Source: JBOCEF01 sp047610385 (GTDB lineage: Bacteria > Pseudomonadota > Alphaproteobacteria > Rhodobacterales > Rhodobacteraceae). Taken from it: a DNA stretch of 64,000 bases. Location of the stretch: the NCBI GenBank assembly GCA_047610385.1, contig JBLGAC010000001.1:62001-126000 (forward strand), in the 5' to 3' direction. The position numbers and the translations under genes were made by a program. The notes under the pieces were generated by a model that did no database searches, had not been told where the DNA came from, and saw nothing but the letters and a program-made list of their open reading frames with translations. This document shows positions 17,032-26,237 of this stretch, piece after piece (within the stretch, counting starts at the first letter, position 1; every line of letters begins with the position of its first letter).

Positions 17032-18951
17032 TCAGCCCTGTGGCTGAGGGTTCAACCCACCCTCATCGCCGCGCGGGCGCTTGCCAGTCTTGGGGATCGA
17101 CGCAAGGCCGGACGGCCCACCATGGTCAACTGAGTGGCCGCTGTCTTCAGACCTGTCCAGCTTTTCACCACGGATGACCTTGCCGATCTCATCGCCAGTC
17201 AGGGTCTCATACTCCAGCAGGCCCTGGGCTAGCAGCTCCAGCTCATCGCCATGGACTGTGAGGATGCGCTTTGCTTCCTCATAGCCAGTGTCGACCAAGC
17301 GGCGGACTTCACTGTCAATCATCCGTGCGGTTTCAGGCGACGCTGTGTTTGGCCCCTGTTGGATGCCAAGGTAGCTATGCTGTTCATTGGCGTAGTCGAT
17401 GTTGCCGAGCTTTTCCGACATGCCAAACCGCGTCACCATCGCGCGGGCGATGCGGGTGACCTGCTGGATGTCGGAGCTGGCACCGGAGGTCACATTCTCC
17501 GGCCCGAAGATCAGTTCTTCGGCCACCTTGCCGCCCATGGTCATGGCGATCTTGCTTTCGTATTTGGTCTTGGAGATCGAAAGCTGGTCGCGCTCAGGCA
17601 ACGACATGACCATGCCCAGCGAACTGCCGCGCGGGATGATGGTCGCCTTGTGGATCGGGTCATGCTCAGGGCAGTGCAGGCCGACGATCGCATGACCGGC
17701 TTCGTGATAGGCGGTCAGCTTCTTCTCGTCCTCGGTCATGACTAGGGATCGGCGCTCCGCCCCCATCATCACGCGGTCTTTGGCGGTCTCAAAGTCTTCC
17801 ATCGTGACCATGCGCTTGCCCAGACGCGCGGCGGTCAGCGCCGCCTCGTTCACCAGGTTGGCAAGATCGGCACCCGAAAAGCCCGGGCAACCGCGCGCAA
17901 TCACCCGCAGATCAACATTCGGTGCCAAGGGAACTTTGCGCGCATGAACGTTAAGGATCTTTTCCCGGCCCAGGATGTCGGGGTTGGACACGGTGATCTG
18001 ACGGTCAAAACGGCCCGGGCGCAGCAGCGCGGGGTCAAGCACGTCAGGCCGGTTGGTGGCCGCAATCAGGATCACGCCCTCGTTCGCCTCAAACCCGTCC
18101 ATTTCAACCAGCAGCTGGTTGAGCGTCTGCTCGCGTTCGTCATTGCCACCACCGATGCCGGCACCGCGATGACGGCCCACTGCGTCAATTTCATCGATGA
18201 AGACGATGCAGGGCGCGTTTTTCTTGGCCTGTTCAAACATGTCACGCACACGAGACGCGCCGACACCCACGAACATTTCAACGAAGTCGGAGCCTGAGAT
18301 GGAGAAGAACGGCACCCCGGCCTCGCCCGCGATCGCACGCGCCAGCAAGGTTTTACCGGTGCCCGGAGGACCAACCAGCAGCGCGCCTTTGGGGATTTTG
18401 CCGCCAAGACGCGAATATTTCTGCGGGTCCTTCAGGAACTCAACGATTTCCTCAAGTTCTTCCTTCGCCTCGTCGATGCCAGCGACATCGTCAAAGGTCA
18501 CTTTGCCGGACCGCTCAGTCAGCAGCTTGGCCTTGGACTTGCCAAAGCCCATGGCCCCGCCGCGTCCACCGCCCTGCATACGGTTGAGGAAAAAGATCCA
18601 CACCCCGATCAGGACAAGCATCGGCAGCCAGAAGCTCAGCGTCGACATGATGCCGGAGCTTTCCTGCGGTTCAACCCGGATTTCCACCGCGGATGCGCGC
18701 AGATCTGGCAGAATATCCGCGCCCGCGGGCTGGATGGTCTGGAATTCGGCACCCGACATCATGCGCCCGCCGATACGCTCACCGTCGATCACGACGTTGG
18801 CGACCTGCTTGTTGTCGACCCGTTCCAGGAAATCGGAGAAAGTGATGCGGCTGGTCGCCGAATTGGATCCGCCACCCTGAAACACGCTGAAAAGCACGAA
18901 CAGAAGCAGGATCACGACGGCCCAGAAGGCCAGGTTCTTCGCGTTGCCCAA
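17032..18951 (-). CDS. ftsH: ATP-dependent zinc metalloprotease FtsH
   Basis: Membrane-anchored AAA+ protease that degrades misfolded membrane proteins and regulatory proteins. The best start is a TTG at 18951: it gives 639 aa with the canonical N-terminus MGNAKNLAFW and lies six bases after GGAG. The ORF extends 20 codons further upstream without family similarity. Features in order: TM1 (about 7-25), periplasmic domain, TM2 (about 105-123), AAA+ domain with Walker A GPPGTGKT and Walker B IVFIDEIDAV, the SRH region ATNRPDVLDPALLRPGRFD, and the zinc site HEAGH. The C-terminal tail is Gly/Pro-rich. It is downstream of tilS but appears to have its own promoter. Confidence 0.96.
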   Translation of the reverse strand: MGNAKNLAFWAVVILLLFVLFSVFQGGGSNSATSRITFSDFLERVDNKQVANVVIDGERIGGRMMSGAEFQTIQPAGADILPDLRASAVEIRVEPQESSGIMSTLSFWLPMLVLIGVWIFFLNRMQGGGRGGAMGFGKSKAKLLTERSGKVTFDDVAGIDEAKEELEEIVEFLKDPQKYSRLGGKIPKGALLVGPPGTGKTLLARAIAGEAGVPFFSISGSDFVEMFVGVGASRVRDMFEQAKKNAPCIVFIDEIDAVGRHRGAGIGGGNDEREQTLNQLLVEMDGFEANEGVILIAATNRPDVLDPALLRPGRFDRQITVSNPDILGREKILNVHARKVPLAPNVDLRVIARGCPGFSGADLANLVNEAALTAARLGKRMVTMEDFETAKDRVMMGAERRSLVMTEDEKKLTAYHEAGHAIVGLHCPEHDPIHKATIIPRGSSLGMVMSLPERDQLSISKTKYESKIAMTMGGKVAEELIFGPENVTSGASSDIQQVTRIARAMVTRFGMSEKLGNIDYANEQHSYLGIQQGPNTASPETARMIDSEVRRLVDTGYEEAKRILTVHGDELELLAQGLLEYETLTGDEIGKVIRGEKLDRSEDSGHSVDHGGPSGLASIPKTGKRPRGDEGGLNPQPQG

Positions 18952-19028
18952 AAGAGTCTCCGTAGACTGTGGCGCCGGGTGGGCGAGAAAATCAGGGCGC
19001 GCGACTCGCACCCTGCTGTCGTGAGCTA

Positions 19029-19056
19029 AAGATAGGTCTCAATACCGAGGATTCAA
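19029..19056 (-). promoter_or_regulatory. Putative sigma-70 promoter of ftsH
   Basis: On the minus strand, TTGAAT (19056-19051) and TATCTT (19034-19029) are separated by 16 bp. Transcription would start near 19022, giving a leader of about 70 nt. Confidence 0.6.
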
Positions 19057-19092
19057 CGGCGGTAGCAACGACGCAGCGTCCCGTCTCGGCGT

Positions 19093-20394
19093 TTAAGTTC
19101 CATTACCATCCGAATGCAGCGCCGCGCGAAGATCGCGCAGCGTTACCCCCGGGAGCAGACATGTATAACCTGCGCCGGGAGCGAAGATCAACGCGCCGTC
19201 ATGCCGAAGGCAAGGGGCACCCAGCCGTGCCTCCCTCAGCGACGCCGCCCATGCGGGGAAAAGTGCCGCGCCAGTGCCCGCCAACGCGCGCAACCCATCA
19301 GGCCCCAACGCGCCCAAAACCGCCCCTGAGGGCGCTTTGCCATGCATCTGCCACCGTTCGTCCCAGACCGCGCCGGTGCGCGCGGGCACCGGGGGCGGCA
19401 GGCGCGACGGCTCGCGGCAAATCAGCGCCTCAGCGCCCATGGGGATGAAAAGCGCTCCGGCCAGCGTGCGCGCGGACCATTTGGGGGCCAGCAAGGCGGC
19501 CTCCAGCGGTGCAAGGCTGCGCTGCCTCGGGCGCCGGGTGCCAGTGATCTGCGCTAGCGCGACGGCCAGCACCCTTTGGCGCAGATCGCCCGGCGCCGCC
19601 GCCCATGGCGCAAGCGTAAGCCGCAGATCGCCCACCGGACCGGGGCGCAGCACCTGCGCCGCAAGCCGCCCAGCGCCATGGTCCAGCGCGGCGCGCTGGC
19701 CGCGCAGCCGGTCGGCGGTGCGCGCCAGCCCTTCAGCATCCAGCCCCAGCGGCGCAAGGGCCGCCAGCGCGGCGCGCGCGCGGGGGCGGTGATGGGCGAG
19801 GTCTTCGTTGCTCGGATCATCGACCCACGTCACATCGCGGGCGCGGCACAGTGCCCGCAGCGCGGCGCGTGACGTGCCAAGCGCCGGGCGCAGCAGGCGC
19901 AGATCGCCCGCGCCAGACGCTTCAGCCATGGCCGACAGCCCGTCCACCCCGGCACCGCGCGCCAGCCGCAACAACAGTGTTTCGGCCTGATCGTCGCGGG
20001 TATGGCCCAGCAGCACGGCAGACAGGCCCAGCCGCGCCGCCCATGCGCCCAGCAGCGCGCGCCGTGCCTCACGGGCCGCGTCGGCCAAATTGCCAGCAGG
20101 GGCACCGCCATGATCCCAGATCAGCACATCATGGCGCAGCGCCAGCGCGGCGCAAAGCTGCGCGACTCCCGAAGCCTCAGCGCCGCTTTCGGGGCGCAGG
20201 CGGTGGTCCACGGTTGCGACCGACAGCGCCACACCCCTGCCTTGCGCCCAATCATGGGCCGCCAGCAGCAGCCCAGTGCTGTCTGAGCCGCCCGACACCG
20301 CGACGCCCAGACGCGGCGCATCCCCGGCCAGACGCGACAACGCCGCCCCGCAGATCTGCAGGGCCGCGTCGGGGTCCGCGCGCGGGTCGGTCAT
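19093..20394 (-). CDS. tilS: tRNA(Ile)-lysidine synthetase
   Basis: Converts C34 of the CAU-anticodon tRNA(Ile) to lysidine, so that it reads AUA. 433 aa from the ATG at 20394, seven bases after the cpoB stop. The PP-loop motif SGGSDS occupies residues 34-39, followed by LGHTRDDQAETLLLRLARG. The C-terminal half is divergent and Ala/Arg-rich, as often seen in this family. It is the last gene of the tol-pal-cpoB-tilS series. Confidence 0.93.
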   Translation of the reverse strand: MTDPRADPDAALQICGAALSRLAGDAPRLGVAVSGGSDSTGLLLAAHDWAQGRGVALSVATVDHRLRPESGAEASGVAQLCAALALRHDVLIWDHGGAPAGNLADAAREARRALLGAWAARLGLSAVLLGHTRDDQAETLLLRLARGAGVDGLSAMAEASGAGDLRLLRPALGTSRAALRALCRARDVTWVDDPSNEDLAHHRPRARAALAALAPLGLDAEGLARTADRLRGQRAALDHGAGRLAAQVLRPGPVGDLRLTLAPWAAAPGDLRQRVLAVALAQITGTRRPRQRSLAPLEAALLAPKWSARTLAGALFIPMGAEALICREPSRLPPPVPARTGAVWDERWQMHGKAPSGAVLGALGPDGLRALAGTGAALFPAWAASLREARLGAPCLRHDGALIFAPGAGYTCLLPGVTLRDLRAALHSDGNGT

Positions 20395-20401
20395 GGCATT
20401 G

Positions 20402-21139
20402 TCAGCGGCAGTCGAGGCGCGCACGCTCCGCCACCGCGCGGTCCGCCGCGGGACCGTCCGCGGGATAGCGCCGCGGCACTTCGTCAAGCGTGGCGCAGGC
20501 TTCGCTGGGCTGGCCCAGTTTTTCCAGCGCCAGCGCCAGCCCAATCACGCTGTCAGGTGCCTGACGGCCGTCGGGATATTGCGACATGTTCGCAAGGTAG
20601 GTCTGCGCGGCACGCCCGTAATCGCCAGCCGCGAACAGCGCTTCGGCAATCCAGTGCTGCGCGTCCCCGGACAGCGGGCTTCCGGGATAATCGCGCCGGA
20701 ACGCATCAAGCGCGGCGCGCCCCTGCAACAGCTTCCCGTCCTGAATCGCAGTCACGCCCACTTCGAATGCCACACGTTCAGACACCGCAACCACAGGGGC
20801 GGCGGTCGGCGCGACCGATGGCTCGGCAGTTCCGCCCAAAGGCGGCGCCGCGCCCAGAAGCGACGGATCGCCGCCCTCCAGCACGATCACCCGGTATTCC
20901 AGATCACCGATGCGCAACGAGGCGTCGTCAACGATGCGCGACATGCGGTGATCCAGCGCCTCGATCTTGCCGTTGAGGCGCCTGATCTCAGCCTCAAGCT
21001 CCTGCACCCGGACGATGGTGGCCGAATCGCTTTGGGCCATCGCGGCCATGGGCGACAGGACCAGCGCCAATGCCGCCAACGCCCCGCCGCGGCGCAAAAG
21101 CGCCGCGGCGGGAACGAGGGCCCCGAAGGAGATGCCCAT
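20402..21139 (-). CDS. cpoB: Tol-Pal accessory protein CpoB/YbgF
   Basis: Periplasmic TPR protein coordinating peptidoglycan synthesis with outer-membrane constriction. 245 aa from the ATG at 21139, which shares its A with the pal stop codon (TGATG). A signal peptide (1 to about 35, ending AAMAQ) is followed by a coiled coil (about 42-80, VQELEAEIRRLNGKIEALD) and, after a Pro/Ala-rich linker, TPR repeats (about 125-235) with YPGSPLSGDAQHWIAEA. The open frame extends further upstream into pal, but the signal peptide fixes the start. Confidence 0.92.
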   Translation of the reverse strand: MGISFGALVPAAALLRRGGALAALALVLSPMAAMAQSDSATIVRVQELEAEIRRLNGKIEALDHRMSRIVDDASLRIGDLEYRVIVLEGGDPSLLGAAPPLGGTAEPSVAPTAAPVVAVSERVAFEVGVTAIQDGKLLQGRAALDAFRRDYPGSPLSGDAQHWIAEALFAAGDYGRAAQTYLANMSQYPDGRQAPDSVIGLALALEKLGQPSEACATLDEVPRRYPADGPAADRAVAERARLDCR

Positions 21140-21666
21140 CAGGACATCGGCGCGGGGCCGGCCATCACCGTCACCGCGCGTCGGTTCTGCGACCAGCAGC
21201 TGTCCGCGGCGCACAACGCCTCGGGCCGTTCCTTGCCATAGGTGACCGAGCGCAGGCGCGACGCGTCCACGCCTTCGGCCAGCAGGAACGCCCGCGCGGC
21301 TGAGGCACGGCGGGCGCCGAGCGCAAGGTTGTATTCGCGGGTGCCGCGTTCATCCGCGTGGCCTTCGACGATGGCTGACCGCGCGGGGTTGGCCGTCAGC
21401 CACTGGGCCTGGGCGCGCAGGGTGGCCTGCGCGTCGGCCGTCAGCGAGGAGCTGTCGGTGATGAAAAACACACGGTCGCCGACCGTGATCTGGAAATATT
21501 CGACCGAAGTCGGGTCCAGCGCGCCACCAGTGCCCGCCGCGCCGCCGAGGCCGGCCGCGCCGCCTCCGGCCATATCGGTATCGTCGCCCGCGCCGGAGCA
21601 GGCCGCAATGCTAAGCGCCAAAAGCGCCGCACCAGTGAATCGAAGAAAGCTGCTCGTGGTGGTCAT
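21139..21666 (-). CDS. pal: Peptidoglycan-associated lipoprotein Pal
   Basis: Outer-membrane lipoprotein of the Tol-Pal system that binds peptidoglycan. 175 aa. The lipobox LSIAAC gives Cys23 as the lipidated residue, followed by a Gly/Ala-rich linker (about 24-50). The OmpA-like domain spans about 60-170, including VEGHADERGTREYNLALGAR. Downstream cpoB shares a base with its stop. Confidence 0.96.
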   Translation of the reverse strand: MTTTSSFLRFTGAALLALSIAACSGAGDDTDMAGGGAAGLGGAAGTGGALDPTSVEYFQITVGDRVFFITDSSSLTADAQATLRAQAQWLTANPARSAIVEGHADERGTREYNLALGARRASAARAFLLAEGVDASRLRSVTYGKERPEALCAADSCWSQNRRAVTVMAGPAPMS

Positions 21667-21714
21667 GTGATTTCTCTTTGCCTCAGGCGTGAGAAGGGGG
21701 AGTCCCGCCAGGCT

Positions 21715-23046
21715 CTATGGCCGGGTCGGTGACCAAGACGGATCGGAGGCCGCGGCGGGCGTGCGCACGCGCACCAGATTTCGCCCGGTCGCGTCCACCC
21801 GCCACAGCGAAGGCACACCGGTCGGTCCGGGTGTCTCGCGGAAGAACATGAGCGCGCGGCCGTTGGGCGCCCAGGTGGGAGCCTCGTCTAGAAACGAGGC
21901 GGTAAGAAGGCGTTCTTCGCTGCCATCCACGCGCATGACGCCGATGTGGAACCGGCCGCCAAGCTGCTTGGTGAAAGCGATCAGATCGCCGCGGGGCGAC
22001 CACACCGGGGTCCCGTAGCGCCCGTCGCCAAAGCTGATGCGCCGCGCCGCGCCGCCGCCCGCAGGCATGACATAAATCTGCGGTGCGCCGCCCGCATCGC
22101 TTTCAAACGCCAGCTGCGCGCCATCAGGCGAAAAGGTCGGCGCGGTTTCGATGCCAGGGCCTGATGTCAGGCGCCGCATCTGCCGGTCCGCCAGCCGCAT
22201 TTCCCACAGATCGGTGCCGCCACCATCAGACAATGACAGGACCACTTTGGCACCATCGGGAGAAAACCGCGGCGCAAAGGACATGGAGCCAAGCCGCCCC
22301 AGCGTGTCACGTCCGCCGGTGGACACATCCATGATCCAGACACGCGGGATGCCGCCTTGATAGCTCAGATACACCAGGCTGCGGCCATCGGGCGAAAAGC
22401 GCGGCGTCAGCACCAGATCCTCAGATCCGGTCAGATAGCGCGCATTGGCGCCGTCCTGATCCATGATCGCGATGCGCTTTTTACGCGCGCCCTTGGGGCC
22501 GGTTTCATCGACAAAGGCGATCTCGGTGTCGAACCAGCCAGGTTCTCCGGTCAGCGACAGATGGATGCTGTCGGCGATCTTGTGGCCGATGCGGCGGGCA
22601 TCCCCAGGGGCGGCGCGCATGCCCAGCGCTTCGCCCACAGGGCGCTGGTTGAACACGTCCCACAACTGGTGGCGGATTTCGAGCCGCCCATCCGGCGTCA
22701 GCGCGGCCTGGCCGGACCCGACCGCGTCAGCGTTGATCACGCGCCAGTTTTCAAACGCAGGACGCGCGTCGACGCCCGCGGGTGCCGACAGATACGCAGC
22801 CTCGTCAATCACCCGGAAGATGCCGGAGGCTTGCAGATCCGCCTTCACCACGGCGCGGATTTCCTCGGCCAACGCGGCGGCACGGGCATCGCTGGCGGCA
22901 TAGCGCGGCAAGGCGACCGGCAACGGCTCCGACACGCCATCGGTGATTTCGATGCGCAAAGGGCCGGGTGCCTGCGCCATGGCGGGAAGGGCCAAGGCGC
23001 ATGGCAGCGCGGCAAAAAAGGCGGCAAAAAGGGCGGAGGGCTTCAC
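21715..23046 (-). CDS. tolB: Tol-Pal system beta-propeller protein TolB
   Basis: Periplasmic protein that interacts with Pal and TolA. 443 aa with a signal peptide (1 to about 25, ending PAMAQ), an N-terminal anticodon-binding-like domain and repeated PD40 propeller blades, visible as recurring FSPDG motifs (RFSPDGRSLVYLS, RFSPDGAKVVLS, TFSPDGAQLAFES). Its start overlaps the tolA stop by four bases. Confidence 0.97.
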   Translation of the reverse strand: MKPSALFAAFFAALPCALALPAMAQAPGPLRIEITDGVSEPLPVALPRYAASDARAAALAEEIRAVVKADLQASGIFRVIDEAAYLSAPAGVDARPAFENWRVINADAVGSGQAALTPDGRLEIRHQLWDVFNQRPVGEALGMRAAPGDARRIGHKIADSIHLSLTGEPGWFDTEIAFVDETGPKGARKKRIAIMDQDGANARYLTGSEDLVLTPRFSPDGRSLVYLSYQGGIPRVWIMDVSTGGRDTLGRLGSMSFAPRFSPDGAKVVLSLSDGGGTDLWEMRLADRQMRRLTSGPGIETAPTFSPDGAQLAFESDAGGAPQIYVMPAGGGAARRISFGDGRYGTPVWSPRGDLIAFTKQLGGRFHIGVMRVDGSEERLLTASFLDEAPTWAPNGRALMFFRETPGPTGVPSLWRVDATGRNLVRVRTPAAASDPSWSPTRP

Positions 23047-24428
23047 ATCGACACTCCCAATCCGGGATTGAACGTCACTTCGATCACTTGCCAGCGGGCG
23101 AATTTGCCCGGCGGCAGATCATAGGGCTGCGCACGCATCAAGGCGGTCGCCGCGGCGCGCTCAGCTTGCGCGAATCGCGGGTCCGATGTCGATGCCGGGC
23201 GGATCATTTCGGGATTTCCCACGATCTTGCCCTGTTGGTCCAGCGTGATCCGCATGGTGATCACGAGGTCCTCAAAATTCGGCATCCGCTCCAGCGTTGC
23301 CTTGTTCCAAACCTTGGAGATCGCGCCCTTGATCCCCGACACCTCAGAAGATGTCAGAGGCGCGCCCACCGGCAGATCAGCGCCCGCGGCGACGGCGGTC
23401 CCGGCAGGTTTGGCAGCGGGCGTTTCGGCCGGTTTCTGTGTGGGTTTCTCAGCAGGCTTCTCTGCCGGCTTCTCAGCAGGCTTGGCAGCGGGCTTGGCAG
23501 CGGGCTTCTCGGCAGGTTTCACCGCTGGCTCAGGCAAAACCTCCGGCGCCGCGGCGGCGACCTTTTCGGCCGCGGGGGCCTCGGCGGCAAGCTCCTGCGC
23601 GCGTCCATCAGGGCGCCCGACCGGGATGGCCGATGCCACCGGCGCCGAAGACGCGTCCTCAGCGGGCTTGTCGGCCTCGGTCACGACGTCCTCAGTGGCC
23701 GCAGCGGGGGCGGCGGGCTTCAGCGCTTCTTCGACCGGCGCGTCGGGCGCAGGTTCAGGATCGGGCGCGTTGGCGGCGATTTTTTCATCTGCGCGGTTGG
23801 GAGTGTCGGGCTTGGGCTGCGCCTCAGGGGCGATGCGGTCTTCGGGCGGGGGGGGCGCGGTGTCGATCCGTAGCGCCGATCCCCGGCGCGCGCCGTCCAT
23901 GCGCTGCGGCGCGGGCGCGCCCGGCGCCCGCATCGACGACATCCCCAGCGACATCGGCGCAGGCGGCGCATCGCCCAAAGCAGGGGCGGCCGGAACCAGC
24001 GCCGCAATCTGCGCCGGGCGCACGTTGGCGCGCGCCAGCGGGGTCAGCACCGCGGTCAGGTCCGGGAACAGCTCCGCAATCGCGACATCGCCGATCACGA
24101 ATTCATCGGTGGCCTTGGGCGCCGCATCCGCCGCCGCCGCATCGGGCGACGCATCGGGCGCGGGTGCGGGCGCGGCCAGCGCGGGGGCCATCGCCTTGGG
24201 TGCCTCGGGCGCCTTGGAAATCGCCGCGTCGAATTGCGGGCCTGAGATCACCGCCACGTCCTGAAACACGATCACCGCAGGTTCGGGACGCGCCCACAGG
24301 TCCATGCCAAACAGCGCCGCAAGCAGCACGGCGCCGTGAATGGCGGCGGACACCAGAACGCCCTTCCCCATCGGCTCCTTGCCGAGCGGATCGCCCAGGG
24401 GCGCATCGATATGGGTGCCGCGGCTCAC
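23043..24428 (-). CDS. tolA: Tol system inner-membrane linker TolA
   Basis: Spans the periplasm and transmits TolQR energy to the outer membrane. 461 aa: an N-terminal transmembrane helix (about 24-45), then a very long low-complexity region rich in Ala, Pro, Lys and Glu (about 80-365, including repeated KPAEKPA units), and a C-terminal TolA/TonB-like domain (about 370-461). The compositional bias is normal for TolA. It overlaps tolR and tolB by four bases on either side. Confidence 0.92.
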   Translation of the reverse strand: MSRGTHIDAPLGDPLGKEPMGKGVLVSAAIHGAVLLAALFGMDLWARPEPAVIVFQDVAVISGPQFDAAISKAPEAPKAMAPALAAPAPAPDASPDAAAADAAPKATDEFVIGDVAIAELFPDLTAVLTPLARANVRPAQIAALVPAAPALGDAPPAPMSLGMSSMRAPGAPAPQRMDGARRGSALRIDTAPPPPEDRIAPEAQPKPDTPNRADEKIAANAPDPEPAPDAPVEEALKPAAPAAATEDVVTEADKPAEDASSAPVASAIPVGRPDGRAQELAAEAPAAEKVAAAAPEVLPEPAVKPAEKPAAKPAAKPAEKPAEKPAEKPTQKPAETPAAKPAGTAVAAGADLPVGAPLTSSEVSGIKGAISKVWNKATLERMPNFEDLVITMRITLDQQGKIVGNPEMIRPASTSDPRFAQAERAAATALMRAQPYDLPPGKFARWQVIEVTFNPGLGVSM

Positions 24429-24877
24429 TTCGGCCCGCCCTCCGCCGGGTCAGTCACCAGACCGATGGACCGAAAACCACCACCGTTGAGCGCGCCCATC
24501 ACCTCCATCACCCGACCATAAGGGATCGCCTTGTCGGCGCGCAGATAGACCCGGTCATCGGTGCGTTCGGCGGCAACGGCGCGCAACGTGGCGATCAGGT
24601 TTTCGGGCGGCACGGCGACGTTCTGCACAAAGATGCTGCCATCTGCGGCCATCTGGACCGTCAGCGGCTCTTCCTCAGTCTGCGGCAGGGGGTTGGCGTC
24701 GGTTTGAGGAAGCTCCAGCGGCACGCCCACGCTCAGCAACGGCGCCGCGACCATGAAGATGATCAGCAGCACCAGCATCACGTCGACCATGGGGGTGACG
24801 TTGATCTCGGACATCGCGCGCCGACCCCGGCGCGATCTGCGCCCGCCGCCACTGCGTTTGATGGCGCCTGCGCTCAT
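24425..24877 (-). CDS. tolR: Tol system proton-channel subunit TolR (ExbD family)
   Basis: 150 aa. One transmembrane helix (about 25-45) carries the conserved aspartate in the MVDVMLVLLIIFMV segment, preceded by a basic N-terminus. The periplasmic domain includes KAIPYGRVMEVMGAL, and the C-terminus is SIGLVTDP-like, as in the family. It lies three bases after tolQ. Confidence 0.96.
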   Translation of the reverse strand: MSAGAIKRSGGGRRSRRGRRAMSEINVTPMVDVMLVLLIIFMVAAPLLSVGVPLELPQTDANPLPQTEEEPLTVQMAADGSIFVQNVAVPPENLIATLRAVAAERTDDRVYLRADKAIPYGRVMEVMGALNGGGFRSIGLVTDPAEGGPK

Positions 24878-24880
24878 GGC

Positions 24881-25597
24881 TCAATCCTCCCTGCGCGCAA
24901 GCTGGCGCGACAGGATGGCGCCGAATTCATCGGCGAAATTCTCCATGCGGGCGGTCAGGCGGTCGGCGTCGGCGGACAGGCGGTTGTAGAAAATCACCGC
25001 CGGGATGGCCGCCAGCAGGCCCATAGCGGTGGCCAGCAGCGCCTCAGCAATGCCCGGCGCCACGACTGCTAGGTTGGTGTTTTGCATGATGGCGATGGCT
25101 TCGAAGCTGTTCTTGATGCCCCAGACCGTGCCGAACAGACCCACGAAAGGCGTGATCGCCCCAACGGTGGCCAAGAACCCCAGACGGTCCTCCAAAGCCT
25201 CAGATTCGCGGGCGATGGCGACGGACATGAACCGTTCAATGCGCGGCACGGCGTCGGGGATCGGCCTGCGGCCCTCAGGCGCCGATTTGCGCCATTCATC
25301 CATGCCAGTGCGGAAGATGCGGGCCAGCGCACCGTCAGGATCATCGCCCAGCCCGCGGTCCAGATCATCCAGCGCGCGGCCCGACCAGAACGCAGCTTCG
25401 AACCCCTTGGCGGCGCGGCGCGCGCGCGCAAACGCGATCAGCTTGGCGCCCACGATGGTCCATGACCAGAACGAGGCCGCGACAAGCAAAACCATCACCG
25501 CCTGCACGATGGGAGTTGCGCGCACGAACAGCGCCATCATCGAGAAATCAAGCTGATGCGCCGCGTCGACCGCGCCAGTGACCGTTCCGCTGTCCAT
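24881..25597 (-). CDS. tolQ: Tol system proton-channel subunit TolQ
   Basis: MotA/TolQ/ExbB-family protein that forms the energy-harvesting channel with TolR. 238 aa from the ATG at 25597 (the open frame extends to 25699). Three membrane helices are seen: about 28-48, then the characteristic pair in the C-terminal half with TVGAITPFVGLFGTVWG and AEALLATAMGLLAAIPAVI. It is the first gene of tolQRAB-pal-cpoB. Confidence 0.95.
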   Translation of the reverse strand: MDSGTVTGAVDAAHQLDFSMMALFVRATPIVQAVMVLLVAASFWSWTIVGAKLIAFARARRAAKGFEAAFWSGRALDDLDRGLGDDPDGALARIFRTGMDEWRKSAPEGRRPIPDAVPRIERFMSVAIARESEALEDRLGFLATVGAITPFVGLFGTVWGIKNSFEAIAIMQNTNLAVVAPGIAEALLATAMGLLAAIPAVIFYNRLSADADRLTARMENFADEFGAILSRQLARRED

Positions 25598-25697
25598 TAT
25601 GCTCTGCCTTTGCCGCCAACTAAGCGCCGCGGAGCCGTTGCCGCCCCGTCGACTGATCTTCCGAGTCGCCCCACTTGCCTGCGGGAGCGCACGGCGC

Positions 25698-25742
25698 ACC
25701 TGTTATCAGGTCCCTAACATAACGCACGAGGGATCGTTGCAA
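25698..25742 (-). promoter_or_regulatory. Possible tol operon promoter with inverted repeat
   Basis: A 233-bp gap separates ybgC from tolQ. On the minus strand TTGCAA (25742-25737) and TATGTT (25721-25716) are 15 bp apart, and just downstream lies the inverted repeat ACCTGTTATCAGGT (25698-25711), which could be an operator. The spacing is short, so this is tentative. Confidence 0.35.
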
Positions 25743-25830
25743 CAGGCGCCGGTCGGTTTGAGGGCGAAATCTCGGCGAAATGCAGGCAGGGAAAGACATT
25801 TCGCGCCGCATCAGGCCGCGCGCGGGGCGA

Positions 25831-26232
25831 TTACCCCTCCGCGCCCAGACGCCGCAGGGCGGCCAAGGCGGCCTCAGGGATGCGCACCGGGGCGCCGGAG
25901 GCATCCATACAGGCGATCTGGACATCGGCCGCGAACAGGGCCTGATCGCCGCGCAGCACGATCTGCCGCAAGGTCGCCGAGGCACGCTTGATCTGGGTCG
26001 CCGCGGTGGTCACCGTCAACACGTCCTCAAACACCGCGGGCGCGCGCCATTCCACGGTCATGCGCCGCACCACAAACACCAGCCCGTCCGCCTTCATCGC
26101 CCTCTGGTCCACCCCATGCACCCGCAGCGCGTCCGAGCGCGCCCGTTCGATGAATTTGAGGTAATTTGCATGGTAGACGATGCCCGCCATGTCGGTGTCC
26201 TCATACCAGACGCGGGTCTCAAAGCGGTGCAT
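25831..26232 (-). CDS. ybgC: Acyl-CoA thioesterase YbgC (Tol-Pal cluster)
   Basis: Hot-dog fold thioesterase. 133 aa from the ATG at 26232, giving the standard N-terminus MHRFETRVWYEDTDMAG. The catalytic aspartate is in YEDTD, and the HANYLKFIERARSD block is conserved. It follows the repeat-rich membrane protein by only five bases, suggesting co-transcription with that gene and ruvB. Confidence 0.93.
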   Translation of the reverse strand: MHRFETRVWYEDTDMAGIVYHANYLKFIERARSDALRVHGVDQRAMKADGLVFVVRRMTVEWRAPAVFEDVLTVTTAATQIKRASATLRQIVLRGDQALFAADVQIACMDASGAPVRIPEAALAALRRLGAEG

Positions 26233-26237
26233 GGCGA

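Noticed and set aside
23400..23560. KPAEKPA repeats as a possible novel repeat system
   Set aside because: Lys/Ala/Pro/Glu repeats are a normal part of the TolA periplasmic linker.
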